Assembly (NCBI RefSeq): GCF_019218885.1
Contig: NZ_JAHUWT010000002.1
Coordinates: 1,240,001 to 1,304,000 of the forward strand
Direction: 5' to 3'
DNA length: 64,000 bases
Source of the DNA: Bordetella sp. BOR01
GTDB taxonomy: Bacteria > Pseudomonadota > Gammaproteobacteria > Burkholderiales > Burkholderiaceae_B
Position 1 is the stretch's first letter. Every line of letters begins with the position of its first letter. The position numbers were made by a program, and so were the translations under genes. Shown here in pieces: positions 1 to 8,483 of the stretch. The notes beneath the pieces were generated by a model, which made no database searches, was not told the DNA's origin, and was given only the letters and a program-made list of their open reading frames with translations.

Positions 1-109
1 TGGCGGTGTTTTGCACCGGCGGGTAGTCCAGTTCGCCCGAGGGTTCGCCGGCGTAGGCGGCACCCATCATGGTCATCGACAACATCACAGCGGATACGAG
101 GGTCTTCAT
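1..109 (-). CDS. DUF4148-type secreted protein, 3' part outside window
   Basis: The first 36 codons of a small secreted protein read leftwards off the window edge. It begins MKTLVSAVMLSMTMMGAAYA, a typical Sec signal peptide ending at AYA, followed by GEPSGELDYPPVQNTA. The gene 80 bp away (189-506) has the same EPSGELDYPP start of the mature chain, so the two are tandem paralogues. A GGAG ribosome site lies about 8 bases before the ATG. The family (DUF4148) is common in Burkholderiales and has no established function. The start is secure; the end is not visible. A perfect palindrome lies 36 bp upstream. Confidence 0.75.
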   Translation of the reverse strand, partial: MKTLVSAVMLSMTMMGAAYAGEPSGELDYPPVQNTA

Positions 110-144
110 GGCAATGCTCCGGAAAATAGTGGCGGTATGTAAGA

Positions 145-162
145 CTATCTATTTATAGATAG
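145..162. promoter_or_regulatory. Palindromic operator 1 (CTATCTAT-TT-ATAGATAG)
   Basis: A perfect 8-2-8 palindrome lies 36 bp upstream of the partial DUF4148 gene. Near-identical 8-2-8 sites lie upstream of the second DUF4148 gene (549-566) and of the TetR gene (645-662). It is likely the operator of the adjacent TetR regulator; that assignment is inferred from position and repetition. Confidence 0.7.
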
Positions 163-188
163 GTGAACGGTCGAAATAAAAAGCGATT

Positions 189-506
189 TCAGGCGCCGGT
201 GTTGGGGTAGCCTTCGCCACCGAACGCGTACGTTCCATGGGCGCGGGCATCGGCAGCTTCGGCGCGGACTTGTTCGCGGGTCAGCGAGCTGGCGGCAACC
301 TGGGCGGCGGGTTCTTCGATATTGCCGAAAGTCACTTGGCCGGCGGCCTTGGCGGCTTGCAGTTCGGCAACGACCTGGGCGCGGGTCAGCGAGCTGGTTT
401 GGCTGATGGCGGGCGGATAGTCCAGTTCGCCCGAGGGTTCTTGGGCGTAGGCGGCGGTACCGGCCAGGGAAGCGGAAATCAGCAGCAGGGAAGCAAGGGT
501 TTTCAT
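189..506 (-). CDS. DUF4148 secreted protein with two internal repeats
   Basis: A 105-residue protein with a Sec signal peptide (residues 1 to about 21, ending AYA) and no membrane segment in the mature chain, so it is probably periplasmic. The mature part holds two copies of a DUF4148 unit, SSLTRxQVxAE...GxxxFG, at about residues 38-62 and 74-97. Function is unknown for the family. An AGGAA ribosome site precedes the ATG. The neighbour on the left is a paralogue, and the TetR gene on the right is divergent. Both DUF4148 genes carry the same palindrome upstream, so co-regulation is likely. It ends in GEGYPNTGA with no anchor. Confidence 0.8.
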   Translation of the reverse strand: MKTLASLLLISASLAGTAAYAQEPSGELDYPPAISQTSSLTRAQVVAELQAAKAAGQVTFGNIEEPAAQVAASSLTREQVRAEAADARAHGTYAFGGEGYPNTGA

Positions 507-548
507 GATGGGTTCCTGATCGTTAGAAGGTAAGGGAAGCGATTAAAA

Positions 549-566
549 CTATCTATGTGTAGGTAG
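549..566. promoter_or_regulatory. Palindromic operator 2
   Basis: CTATCTAT-GT-GTAGGTAG has the same 8-2-8 layout as the site at 145-162, with 6 of 8 positions symmetrical. It lies 43 bp upstream of the DUF4148 start at 506. It is a probable TetR-family operator. Confidence 0.65.
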
Positions 567-644
567 ATAACTGGGGTCATAAAAACGCGCTTTTCGGCGC
601 GGTGGTTGGGAATGACTGCTTGCTTCCCATCCATGAGACGTATC

Positions 645-662
645 TTATCTACTACTAGATAG
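645..662. promoter_or_regulatory. Palindromic operator 3, upstream of tetR
   Basis: TTATCTAC-TA-CTAGATAG is the third 8-2-8 site, 6 of 8 positions symmetrical. A TATAAA -10-like hexamer lies at 682-687, so the palindrome covers the place where a -35 element would be. This fits autorepression of the TetR gene. Confidence 0.6.
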
Positions 663-797
663 GTGAGTCAAGTCCTTTTAGTATAAATTTGTATCTGCAC
701 CGCGCATGCCGCGGCCGGCAACACTGGGGGCGGCCAGGCTCAATACGAACGTGTACCATTCCCTGGTATTTCCGCTTTTCCTGCCTTATATCCATAC

Positions 798-1442
798 GTG
801 TCCACTGAGTCATCGTCAGTTCATCGACGACCCCCTACAAAAGGCGCTCGCACCCGGCAGCGGCTGCTTGAGATCGCCAGCGCGGAATTCGCGCGGCATG
901 GCTACGAACGTACGCGCGTATCCGATGTCGTGGCCAAGGCGGCCGTGACGCAACCTGTGTTCTACCAGTACTTCAGCAGCAAGAAGGCCATCTACGACGA
1001 ACTGGTTGAACTCTTCGCCAAGCGCCTGCGCGCGGCTGTCGAACAGGCCACGATACCCGACGACACGCCCGTGGACCAGGTGGATGAACGGGTACGCACC
1101 AGCGTGCAGGGCCTGCTGGCCACGCTGCAAGACAATCCCAGCCTGACCAAGATCGGTTTCCAGCAATCGGCCAATGCCGACGCGCTGAAGAATGAACTGG
1201 TGGATTTGATCGCCGCCAAGATCAAGGGCGAACAGCAGGCGGGCCTGCTGCGCCGCGATGTATCGCCGTTCTGGCTTTCGCAGGCCTTCATGGGAATACT
1301 CGAGCGCTACGCGTTGCTGGAACAGAGCGCCGCCGACACCCGCGACCTGGCGGTATTCATCGCCGACCTGCTGATGGACGGCATACGCGTGCCGGGCAGC
1401 CGGCCGGCTGTCGGCGGCACGGCGCGGCGCGCGGGGCCTTAG
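798..1442 (+). CDS. TetR/AcrR family transcriptional regulator
   Basis: A 214-residue one-component regulator. The N-terminal helix-turn-helix lies at about residues 17-62 (TRQRLLEIASAEFARHGYER, then VSDVVAKAAVTQPVFYQYFS, then KKAIYDELV), the classic TetR pattern. The rest is an all-helical ligand-binding domain of unknown specificity. The start is GTG at 798; no good ribosome site or better start was found nearby. Its stop overlaps the stop of the convergent GntR gene (shared TTAG). The neighbouring DUF4148 genes and this gene share 8-2-8 palindromes, so it probably represses itself and both of them. Confidence 0.88.
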   Translation: MSTESSSVHRRPPTKGARTRQRLLEIASAEFARHGYERTRVSDVVAKAAVTQPVFYQYFSSKKAIYDELVELFAKRLRAAVEQATIPDDTPVDQVDERVRTSVQGLLATLQDNPSLTKIGFQQSANADALKNELVDLIAAKIKGEQQAGLLRRDVSPFWLSQAFMGILERYALLEQSAADTRDLAVFIADLLMDGIRVPGSRPAVGGTARRAGP

Positions 1443-2182
1443 GCGGCGGCCTGCGCCTGGATGCCCATGTAGATCTGGGCGTAGCCTTCCCGGATCGCCG
1501 ACGTGATCTGGTCCAGGCGTCGGTCGATATGTTTTTCCAGCAGCGCCGTGCACGCGGCTTCGTCGCGTGCCAGCAGCGATTCCAGGATGTGGCGGTGTTC
1601 GAGCTGGGTGCTGCGGCGGTCGCCCAGCCGCATGTCGATCCAGCGCACGAAACGGATGCGCGCGTTGACGTTATGCAGCACGCGCAGCATTTCGGTGTTG
1701 CCCGACATGGCCAGCAGGCCTTCGTGAAAGGCTTCGTCCAGGCCGACCAGTTCGGCCACGCTGCGCTCGCCGGGTTCGGGGCCGGTGGTATCCAGGAAGT
1801 CGAGCAGTTTGTGGATGTCTGCGTCGCACGCGCGCCCGATGGACAGGCGCGCGCCCGCCACTTCCACGACCTTGCGCAGTTCGTACAGGTGAAAGATCTC
1901 GTGCACGTCCAGGTCGCGGCAGAAGAAGCCCTTGCCGGGCTGGAAGCGCAGCAGGCCTTCGATGCCCAGCCGGTTCAGGGCTTCGCGCAGTGGGGTGCGG
2001 CTGACTTCCAGGCGCTTGGCCAGCGCGACTTCATTGAGCTTCTCGCCCGGCTTGAACTCGTAGCCGATGGCCATGGACCGAAGCTGGCTGTAGACACGAT
2101 CGACGGTGCTGTCGGGTGCGGCGCTCACGGGATCTCCGAAAAGGTAGGCCGCCCGGGGTTCGGCGGCAGGCGGTTGCGCCAT
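1439..2182 (-). CDS. GntR family regulator, FCD domain (left arm)
   Basis: A 247-residue FadR-type regulator. The winged helix is at about residues 27-90 (EVALAKRLEVSRTPLREALN is the recognition part). An FCD ligand domain follows with the usual metal-site pattern (ELRKVVEVAG, DEAFHEGL, H near 195). It is the last gene of the leftward operon that begins at 5964, 24 bp after the racemase. The protein is clearly paralogous to the regulator at 8484-9230: both carry RTPxREALNR, DEAFHE and a C-terminal IYMG. It probably senses a substrate or intermediate of the island and binds the TGTATACA site at 6038-6045. Confidence 0.88.
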   Translation of the reverse strand: MAQPPAAEPRAAYLFGDPVSAAPDSTVDRVYSQLRSMAIGYEFKPGEKLNEVALAKRLEVSRTPLREALNRLGIEGLLRFQPGKGFFCRDLDVHEIFHLYELRKVVEVAGARLSIGRACDADIHKLLDFLDTTGPEPGERSVAELVGLDEAFHEGLLAMSGNTEMLRVLHNVNARIRFVRWIDMRLGDRRSTQLEHRHILESLLARDEAACTALLEKHIDRRLDQITSAIREGYAQIYMGIQAQAAA

Positions 2183-2206
2183 GCCGCTTCGTGGGTCGGC
2201 TGGCGC

Positions 2207-2947
2207 CTAGCCGAAGGCGCGGGGTCGCAGGCCGGCGTGGAACCACGTGATCATCGAGTAGATGTCGTAGACGGGTAGCCCGGTCGCGGCCTGCAGGGCA
2301 GCGGCATAAGGGGGCATATTAGTACATTCGAGCACGATCGCGCCCACGTCGGGATGGCGCCGCACCAGGTCTTTGCCGGCGTCCAGGATGTCCTGCTCGG
2401 CCAGGCCGATGTCCATGTCTTCTTGTTCCGCCTTGATCAGGACACGGAAGAATTCCTTGCCGTGCTCGGTGCCCGCCACCGGGATATCGGCGGGCACATT
2501 GACGGCCGCCAGGTGCGCGGGCGACAGTGTTGCGCCGCTGACGGTCACCAGCCCCACCCGCTTGCCCGGAGGCAGCGTGGCCTGCACCCAGGGCACCTGC
2601 ATCATCGACGACGTGGCCACCGGTACGCCCAGCGCCTGCGAGAATTCTTGCTGGAAAATGGCCAGGAAACCGCAGTTGGTGGTGATGGCTTCCGCGCCCA
2701 GGTCGACCAGTTCGCGGCCGGCTTCGATGAAGGCATCCAGCGTGCCGCGCGCGCCTTGCAGCACCACCTTTTCAGGGCTGGCGCCGCGCACCACGCGGTA
2801 CAGCACCGGGAAAGGCCAGGTCTGGCCGTTGCCCATGTCGCCGGGAATGCGCGGGAAGCGCGCGTCCAGCATCAGGATGCCCAGCGGCGCGCCGTAAAGC
2901 GACTTGCCGCCGCGCGCGATGCGGCCAGAAGAAGAAAGCGTGGACAT
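2207..2947 (-). CDS. Aspartate/glutamate racemase family protein
   Basis: A 246-residue protein of the Asp/Glu/hydantoin racemase superfamily. It carries the two expected cysteine motifs, TTNCGF at about residues 89-94 and LECTNMPPY at about 206-214, which supply the two-base racemisation pair in active members. It sits between a DadA-type oxidase and a GntR gene, so it may interconvert L- and D-forms of the imported amino acid before oxidation. The family also contains maleate isomerases and decarboxylases, so the substrate is open. It lies 30 bp downstream of the oxidase in the same operon. Confidence 0.8.
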   Translation of the reverse strand: MSTLSSSGRIARGGKSLYGAPLGILMLDARFPRIPGDMGNGQTWPFPVLYRVVRGASPEKVVLQGARGTLDAFIEAGRELVDLGAEAITTNCGFLAIFQQEFSQALGVPVATSSMMQVPWVQATLPPGKRVGLVTVSGATLSPAHLAAVNVPADIPVAGTEHGKEFFRVLIKAEQEDMDIGLAEQDILDAGKDLVRRHPDVGAIVLECTNMPPYAAALQAATGLPVYDIYSMITWFHAGLRPRAFG

Positions 2948-2977
2948 GACGGGTTCCTTCGGGTGGGGTGGGCCGGT

Positions 2978-4306
2978 TCAGCGGAACCGGCGCGGGTCGA
3001 ACGGCGCCAGCGGGATGGCCGGCGGCAGGTCCTGGATCAGTTGTACTACCAGTTCGCCGGTGCGGGCCGAGCCTACCAGGCCCACGTGTCCATGCCCGAA
3101 GGCATGCACGATGTCTGCACTGGCCGTGGCCGGGCCGATGCAGGGCAGGCCGTCGGGCATGCTGGGGCGCGAGCCCTGCCAGTAGTCGACGCGTTCGTCG
3201 GGCAATTGGGCAGGCAGCGCCGGATAGATCGATACCAGCAGGTCGCGCAGGATATGGGCGCGCCGCCAGTCCGGCGCGGCGTCGATGCCGGCGATCTCGA
3301 CCTGGCCCGCCACGCGCAGGCCGTCTTCCATGGCGTTCACCACCACTTTGCAGTCGGCGAACATGGTGGTCGTGCGGGCACTGGCCTCGGGCTGTTTGAT
3401 GACCGCGTGGTAGCCGCGCTCGGCGGCCAGCGGCACGCTGTCGCCGGCCTGGCGGGCCAGCTCGCGCGAGCGTATGCCCGTGGCGATCACGGCCTTGTCG
3501 CAGGCGATGTCGCCATCGCCGGTGTGCACGGCGCGCAAGCGCCCGCCCTGGATGTCGAAGCCGGTGGCATGGGTGCGGCGCAGTTCGGCCCCCAGCGATT
3601 GCGCCAGCCGCACCAGCGCCGCCACGTAGGCGCCCGGGTTGCGGCAATGGCCCGTCTCGGGCACCAGCACGCCGAAGGTGTAGCGCGGATGCAGGTCGGG
3701 TTCGAGCGCGCGCAGCGCCCGCGCATCGAGCTCTTGCCACTCGATGCCTTCCTGGCGGCGGATGTCCCAGGCACGGCTGTCGGCACGGAACTGCTGTTCC
3801 GACACATAGGCATGCAGCAGGCCGCGCTGCCCGATCAGGTGCGGCACGCCGGCCTGGCTGGCCAGCGCCTGGTGCAGCGCCGGGGCGTCGGCCAGCAGCG
3901 TGCGCAGCGCCTGGGCGGTGCGCTGCACGCGCGGCCAGGTCCAGGCCGAAGCCAGGTAGCGCGCCAGCCAGGGCAGGGCGCGCGGCAGGTAGCCCCAGCG
4001 GATCGCCAGCGGGCCCAGCGGATCTTTCAACCAGCGGGGAACTTGCTTCCATACCCCCGGCGCGGCGGGCGGCAAAATGGAATGCGACGACAGCCAGCCC
4101 GCATTGCCGTAGCTGGCGGCCTGCTGGCCGCCGGGCTCGCCGGGATCGACCAGGGTGACGCGCCACCCGGCGTTCAAGGCCTGCACGGCCGTCGCCGCGC
4201 CGACCACGCCGGCCCCGATGACGACGACGTGCCGCGGCGCGCTCGCGGGCGTACCTTCGCGCCCGGCACGCCGGTATTCGCCCTTGGGACTGCCCGGCGA
4301 GTTCAT
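2978..4306 (-). CDS. FAD-dependent D-amino-acid oxidase/dehydrogenase (DadA type)
   Basis: A 442-residue flavoprotein of the DAO fold. The FAD-binding dinucleotide motif VVVIGAGVVGAATA is at about residues 27-40, and the conserved C-terminal FAD region (GHGHVGLVGSARTGELV) is near 405-421. The first 25 residues are a non-homologous leader. The start ATG overlaps the stop of the ThDP gene (ATGA at 4303-4306), so the two are translationally coupled. Members deaminate D-amino acids to imines and 2-oxo acids. The RidA protein in the opposite arm of the island would hydrolyse the imine. Glycine/sarcosine oxidase-like activity is the alternative. Confidence 0.83.
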   Translation of the reverse strand: MNSPGSPKGEYRRAGREGTPASAPRHVVVIGAGVVGAATAVQALNAGWRVTLVDPGEPGGQQAASYGNAGWLSSHSILPPAAPGVWKQVPRWLKDPLGPLAIRWGYLPRALPWLARYLASAWTWPRVQRTAQALRTLLADAPALHQALASQAGVPHLIGQRGLLHAYVSEQQFRADSRAWDIRRQEGIEWQELDARALRALEPDLHPRYTFGVLVPETGHCRNPGAYVAALVRLAQSLGAELRRTHATGFDIQGGRLRAVHTGDGDIACDKAVIATGIRSRELARQAGDSVPLAAERGYHAVIKQPEASARTTTMFADCKVVVNAMEDGLRVAGQVEIAGIDAAPDWRRAHILRDLLVSIYPALPAQLPDERVDYWQGSRPSMPDGLPCIGPATASADIVHAFGHGHVGLVGSARTGELVVQLIQDLPPAIPLAPFDPRRFR

Positions 4307-5964
4307 GCTGCCGACGGCGCGAAGTCGCGCGCGTGCGATTGGGCGCGCGGGTCCAGCCTGCAATGCAGGATGGCCGGCTTGCCCGATGCCACCGCGCGCT
4401 CGAAGGCGGGGGCGAAGTCTTCGGTGCGTTCGACGCGTTCGCCATGCCCGCCGAACGCCACCGCCATGGCGGCGAAATCGGGGTTGCGCAGTTGGGTGCC
4501 CACGATGCGGCCAGGGTAGTCGCGTTCCTGGTGCATGCGGATGGTGCCGTACTGGCTGTTGTCCAGCACGATGACAATAATGGCGGCCTGGTATTGCACG
4601 GCCGTGGCGAATTCCTGGCCGTTCATCAAGAAGCAGCCGTCGCCGGCGAACGCCAGCACCGGGCGTTGCGGGAATTGCAGCTTGGCCAGCACCGCGGCCG
4701 GCACGCCGTAGCCCATGGACCCGCTGGTGGGCGCCAACTGCGTGCCATAGGTATGGAAGCGATGGTGGCGATGCAGCCAGCCGGCGTAGTTGCCGGCGCC
4801 GTTGCACACCATGGCGTCGCGCGGCAGGCGCTCGCGCAGCCAGGCCAGCACCTGGCCGTATTGGAAATCGCCCGGCAGGGTGCGCGGCGTTTCGGTCCAG
4901 TCCAGGTAGTCGGCGTGCGCCTGGTCGGCGCTGCCTTGCCAGGCGGGTGCTTGCGGCACGGCCAGTTGCGCCAGCGCGGCGCTGAAGGCGCGCGGCCCGG
5001 CATGGATAGCCAGCGTGGGTTGGTAGACGCGGCCCAGTTCCTCGGCGCCCGGGTGCACGTGCACCAGTTTCTGGCGCGGCACCGGGATGTCGAGCAAGGT
5101 GTACGACGACGAGGGCATTTCGGACAGCCGGCCGCCCACCAGCAGCAGCAGGTCGGCCTCGGCCACGCGCGCTTTCAGGCGGGCATCGGGGCCGATGCCC
5201 AGGTCGCCCGCGTAGCAGGGATGGTCGGCCGGGAACAATGAGGCGCGCCGGAACGACGTGGCGACCGGCAGGCCGGCACGTTGCGCGAAATCGGCGAACT
5301 GCTGGCAAGCGGCGTCGTCCCAGCCCGAGCCGCCCAGCACGGCGATGGGGTTGCGGGCTTGTGCCAGCAGGCCTTGCAGCGCCTGAAGGTCGGCCGGCGC
5401 GGGCCAGGCCTGGGCGGGCTCGACGCGCGGCGCATCGGCCACCGCGCAGGTGTCGACCAGCATGTCTTCGGGCAGCGCGATCACGACCGGCCCCGGCCGG
5501 CCCTGCATGGCGACCCGGTAGGCGCGCGCCACCAGTTCGGGAATGCGGTCGGCGCGGTCGATTTCCACCACCCATTTGGCGATGGAGCCGAACATGGCGC
5601 GGTAATCGACTTCCTGGAAAGCCTCGCGTTCGCGCATCGACCGGTCTACCTGGCCGATGAACAGCAGCATGGGGGTCGAGTCCTGCATGGCGATATGCAC
5701 GCCGTGGCTGGCGTTGGTGGCGCCGGGGCCACGGGTGACAAAGCACACGCCCGGCCGGCCGGTCAGCTTGCCATAGGCCTCGGCCATCATGGCCGCGCCA
5801 CCCTCGTTGCGGCAGATGACGACATCGACGCCGCTGTCATACAGCGCATCCAGGGCCGCCAGGTAGCTTTCGCCGGGCACGCAGGTGACCCGCTCGACGC
5901 CCTGGCAGCGCAATTGGTCGATCAAGATTTGCCCGCCGGTGCGGACTGGAAAGCCATTGCTCAT
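4303..5964 (-). CDS. ThDP-dependent enzyme (acetolactate synthase-like)
   Basis: A 553-residue thiamine diphosphate enzyme with the three usual domains. The cofactor-activating glutamate lies in CRNEGGAAMMAEAYGK (about E54). The C-terminal diphosphate/Mg motif begins AGDGCFLMNG and ends DNSQYG. The FAD-site features of true acetolactate synthases are not obvious, and the context (racemase, D-amino-acid oxidase, aminotransferase) points to a 2-oxo-acid decarboxylase or carboligase. The ATG at 5964 (MSNGFPVRTGG) fits the family's N-terminus; a reading frame continues 29 codons further upstream but would cross the promoter. It is the first gene of the leftward operon. Confidence 0.83.
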   Translation of the reverse strand: MSNGFPVRTGGQILIDQLRCQGVERVTCVPGESYLAALDALYDSGVDVVICRNEGGAAMMAEAYGKLTGRPGVCFVTRGPGATNASHGVHIAMQDSTPMLLFIGQVDRSMREREAFQEVDYRAMFGSIAKWVVEIDRADRIPELVARAYRVAMQGRPGPVVIALPEDMLVDTCAVADAPRVEPAQAWPAPADLQALQGLLAQARNPIAVLGGSGWDDAACQQFADFAQRAGLPVATSFRRASLFPADHPCYAGDLGIGPDARLKARVAEADLLLLVGGRLSEMPSSSYTLLDIPVPRQKLVHVHPGAEELGRVYQPTLAIHAGPRAFSAALAQLAVPQAPAWQGSADQAHADYLDWTETPRTLPGDFQYGQVLAWLRERLPRDAMVCNGAGNYAGWLHRHHRFHTYGTQLAPTSGSMGYGVPAAVLAKLQFPQRPVLAFAGDGCFLMNGQEFATAVQYQAAIIVIVLDNSQYGTIRMHQERDYPGRIVGTQLRNPDFAAMAVAFGGHGERVERTEDFAPAFERAVASGKPAILHCRLDPRAQSHARDFAPSAA

Positions 5965-6022
5965 GGGACTGTGTCTCGTCTTGAAAGAGGGGGCCGCGCA
6001 GGGTGGCGTCCCGACCGGCGCA

Positions 6023-6061
6023 AGCATAACACTTGACTGTATACAAAACAATATTCATGAT
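6023..6061. promoter_or_regulatory. Overlapping divergent promoters around a TGTATACA operator
   Basis: Rightward promoter: TTGACT (6033-6038), 17-base spacer, CATGAT (6056-6061). Leftward promoter, read on the minus strand: TTGTTT (6051-6046), 17-base spacer, TATGCT (6028-6023). The perfect palindrome TGTATACA (6038-6045) lies against both -35 elements. GntR regulators of the FCD class commonly bind TNGTATACNA-type sites, so this is the likely control point for both arms. Promoter calls are by eye. Confidence 0.65.
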
Positions 6062-6145
6062 ATGTGCACAGTTCGATATGCAAAAAATACCGGCCTGGGC
6101 GCGCCGACCAGCGCGGTTGCCAACGATTATTCAAGGGATAGAGCG

Positions 6146-7000
6146 ATGAAGCGCAGAGAAATGTTGAGTCATACCGCCCTGTTGGGCGCCGCGGCGGCAG
6201 CCTCCGTGGGCATGCCCGCGCGGGCATCGGCGCAGGCCGCACCGTCGGGCGAGTCCACGCTGGATCGCGTGCGCAAGACTGGCGTGCTGCGCATGGGCGT
6301 GATCGTGGGGCAGGCGCCGTACTTCACCAAGAACCTGGCCGAGGGCACCTGGTCTGGTGCCTGCCTGAGCATGGCCGCCGACATCGCGCAGAAACTGAAC
6401 GCCAAGGTGCAGACGGTGGAAACCACCTGGGGCAACCAGATCCTGGACCTGCAGTCGAACAAGATCGACCTGGCTTTCGCGGTCAATCCCACGCCGGAGC
6501 GGGCCCTGATGGTGGACTTCGCCACGCCCATCCTGGTGCACTCGTTTACCGCCGTCACCCGCAAGGGCTTTCCCAAGCCGGCCACCTGGCAAGACCTGAA
6601 CAAGCCCGAGGTGCGTATCTCGGTCGACATGGGCTCTTCGCATGAATTGATCGCGCGGCGCTACGCTCCGCGCGCCAATATCCTGGCTTTCAAGACCCGC
6701 GACGAGGCGGTGCTGGCGGTGGCCACCGGCCGCGCCGACTGCAACGTGGTGCTGGCGATCCTGGCGCTGCCCATGCTGAAGAAAAATCCGGCCCTGGCCG
6801 AGATCGCCATTCCGCACCCCATCCTGACGCTGCCCACCAATATCGCGGTGCGCCAGGAATCCGACAAGCGCTGGCGCGATTTCCTTAGCGTGTGGGCCGA
6901 CTACAACCGCTCGATGGCGCAGACCCGCGACTGGTTCCTGCAGGGCCTGGCCGAGCTCGACGTCCAGGAAGACGACATCCCGTCCGAAGTGCAGTTCTAA
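6146..7000 (+). CDS. Amino-acid ABC transporter substrate-binding protein
   Basis: A 284-residue family-3 periplasmic solute-binding protein. The N-terminus [20 protein letters not shown] has a twin-arginine-like start and signal peptide, with cleavage near ASAQA. The mature chain opens with the family pattern [16 protein letters not shown] and contains [20 protein letters not shown]. An AAGGGA ribosome site lies 8 bases before the ATG. It is the first gene of the rightward operon, followed by permease and ATPase genes, so it delivers the amino acid (probably polar or D-form) to that importer. The exact ligand cannot be read from the sequence. Confidence 0.88.
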   Translation: MKRREMLSHTALLGAAAAASVGMPARASAQAAPSGESTLDRVRKTGVLRMGVIVGQAPYFTKNLAEGTWSGACLSMAADIAQKLNAKVQTVETTWGNQILDLQSNKIDLAFAVNPTPERALMVDFATPILVHSFTAVTRKGFPKPATWQDLNKPEVRISVDMGSSHELIARRYAPRANILAFKTRDEAVLAVATGRADCNVVLAILALPMLKKNPALAEIAIPHPILTLPTNIAVRQESDKRWRDFLSVWADYNRSMAQTRDWFLQGLAELDVQEDDIPSEVQF

Positions 7001-7014
7001 GCGGGAAGGGCGCC

Positions 7015-7680
7015 ATGAATTACGCATGGGACTTCGGCGCGCTGGCGCCGTATGCCGGCCTGCTGTGGCAAGGGTTGTGGATCACCATTGTCTTCACGGT
7101 GACCACCGCGCTGGCCGGCCTGGCCATCGGGCTGGTGGCCGGCGTGCTGCGCACCAATGCGCCACGCTGGGTCAACGTGCCGGTGGTGGCCTATATCGAG
7201 GTCTTCCGCTGCACGCCGCTGCTGGTGCAACTGGTGTGGATGTACTACGCACTGCCGGTGCTGATCCAGGTCGAGATGTCGCCCGGCATGGCGTGCTTCC
7301 TGACGCTGTCGCTGTATGGGGGCGCGTTTTACGCCGAGATATTCCGCGGCGGCATCGAAGCCGTGGAGCGCGGCCAATGGGAAGCCGGCAAGGCGCTGGG
7401 CATGCGGCGCGGCCGCATCTTCCGGCGCCTGATTCTGCCCCAGGCGATACGGGTGATGATCCCGTCGTTCATCAACCAGACGGTGTTGCAGTTGAAGAAC
7501 ACTTCGCTGGTATCCACCGTGGCGGTGGGCGACCTGCTGTACCAGGGGTCGGTCATTACCGCCGCCATTTACCGGCCGCTGGAAACATATACCGTGGTGG
7601 CCGTCGTGTATTTCGTCGTGCTGTTCCCGCTGACGCTGGCCGCCCAGCGCGTGGAAGCACGCATGGGAGCGCATCGATGA
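7015..7680 (+). CDS. Amino-acid ABC transporter permease
   Basis: A 221-residue inner-membrane permease of the His/Glu/Gln/Arg type with about five transmembrane helices. The cytoplasmic EAA loop is visible as [20 protein letters not shown] near residue 123 and docks on the ATPase. A GGAAGG ribosome site precedes the ATG, 14 bp after the binding-protein stop. Its stop overlaps the ATPase start (ATGA). Only one permease gene is present, so the channel is probably a homodimer. Confidence 0.9.
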   Translation: MNYAWDFGALAPYAGLLWQGLWITIVFTVTTALAGLAIGLVAGVLRTNAPRWVNVPVVAYIEVFRCTPLLVQLVWMYYALPVLIQVEMSPGMACFLTLSLYGGAFYAEIFRGGIEAVERGQWEAGKALGMRRGRIFRRLILPQAIRVMIPSFINQTVLQLKNTSLVSTVAVGDLLYQGSVITAAIYRPLETYTVVAVVYFVVLFPLTLAAQRVEARMGAHR

Positions 7681-8465
7681 GTACTTCCGTCTTGCAAGCC
7701 GCCGCCATCCACAAGTCGTTCGGCGACAACCATGTGCTCAAGGGCGTGTCGCTGGACGTGGCCAAGGGTGAGGTCGTGACACTGATAGGCGCAAGCGGGT
7801 CGGGCAAGTCGACCTTCCTGCGCTGCATGAACCTGCTCGAGATGCCGCAGTCGGGCCGCTTGTCGGTGGGCGTGCATGCCTTCGACTTCGACGCCAGCCA
7901 GAAGCAGCCCGGCGACGCCAGCCTGGCGGCCCTGCGCCGCGACATCGGCATGGTGTTCCAGCACTTCAACTTGTTCCCGCACATGACCGTGCTGCAGAAC
8001 GTGATCGAGGCGCCCATGCAGGTCAAGGGCCTGTCGCGCGCCGAGGCTTCCGAGCTGGCGCGCGAGCTGCTGGCCAAAGTCGGCCTGGCCGACAAGATCG
8101 ATGCCTATCCCAGCCGCCTGTCGGGCGGGCAGAAGCAGCGGGTGGCCATTGCCCGCGCGCTGGCCATGCGGCCCGATGTGATGCTGTTCGACGAGGTGAC
8201 CTCGGCGCTGGACCCGGAACTGGTGTCCGAGGTGCTGGGCGTCATCAAGGCGCTGGCCGCCGAGGGCATGACCATGGTATTGGTTACGCACGAGATGGCG
8301 TTCGCGGCCGACGTTTCCGACCGGGTGGGGTTCATGCTGGACGGCGTCATGGCCGAGATCGGCCCGCCCGGCGAAATATTCGGCCATCCGCGCAACGAGC
8401 GCCTGAAATCCTTCCTGCAGCGGTTCCATCATGGACTGGCCTTGCCAGCAGCCGTGGCAGCCTGA
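7677..8465 (+). CDS. Amino-acid ABC transporter ATP-binding protein
   Basis: A 262-residue ATPase with every diagnostic motif: Walker [10 protein letters not shown] (residues 38-46), Q-loop [10 protein letters not shown], signature [15 protein letters not shown] (about 148), Walker [14 protein letters not shown] (about 168) and switch histidine VTHEMAFA. It powers the importer formed with the two preceding genes. The start overlaps the permease stop (ATGA), giving coupled translation. An 18-bp gap separates it from the following GntR gene. Confidence 0.93.
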   Translation: MSTSVLQAAAIHKSFGDNHVLKGVSLDVAKGEVVTLIGASGSGKSTFLRCMNLLEMPQSGRLSVGVHAFDFDASQKQPGDASLAALRRDIGMVFQHFNLFPHMTVLQNVIEAPMQVKGLSRAEASELARELLAKVGLADKIDAYPSRLSGGQKQRVAIARALAMRPDVMLFDEVTSALDPELVSEVLGVIKALAAEGMTMVLVTHEMAFAADVSDRVGFMLDGVMAEIGPPGEIFGHPRNERLKSFLQRFHHGLALPAAVAA

Positions 8466-8483
8466 CTTTTGCAGCAACCAAGC

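Noticed and set aside
2978-5746. A long open frame that would fuse a leader to the DadA-type oxidase
   Set aside because: The upstream part is out of frame with the ThDP gene and has no homology; the oxidase starts at 4306.
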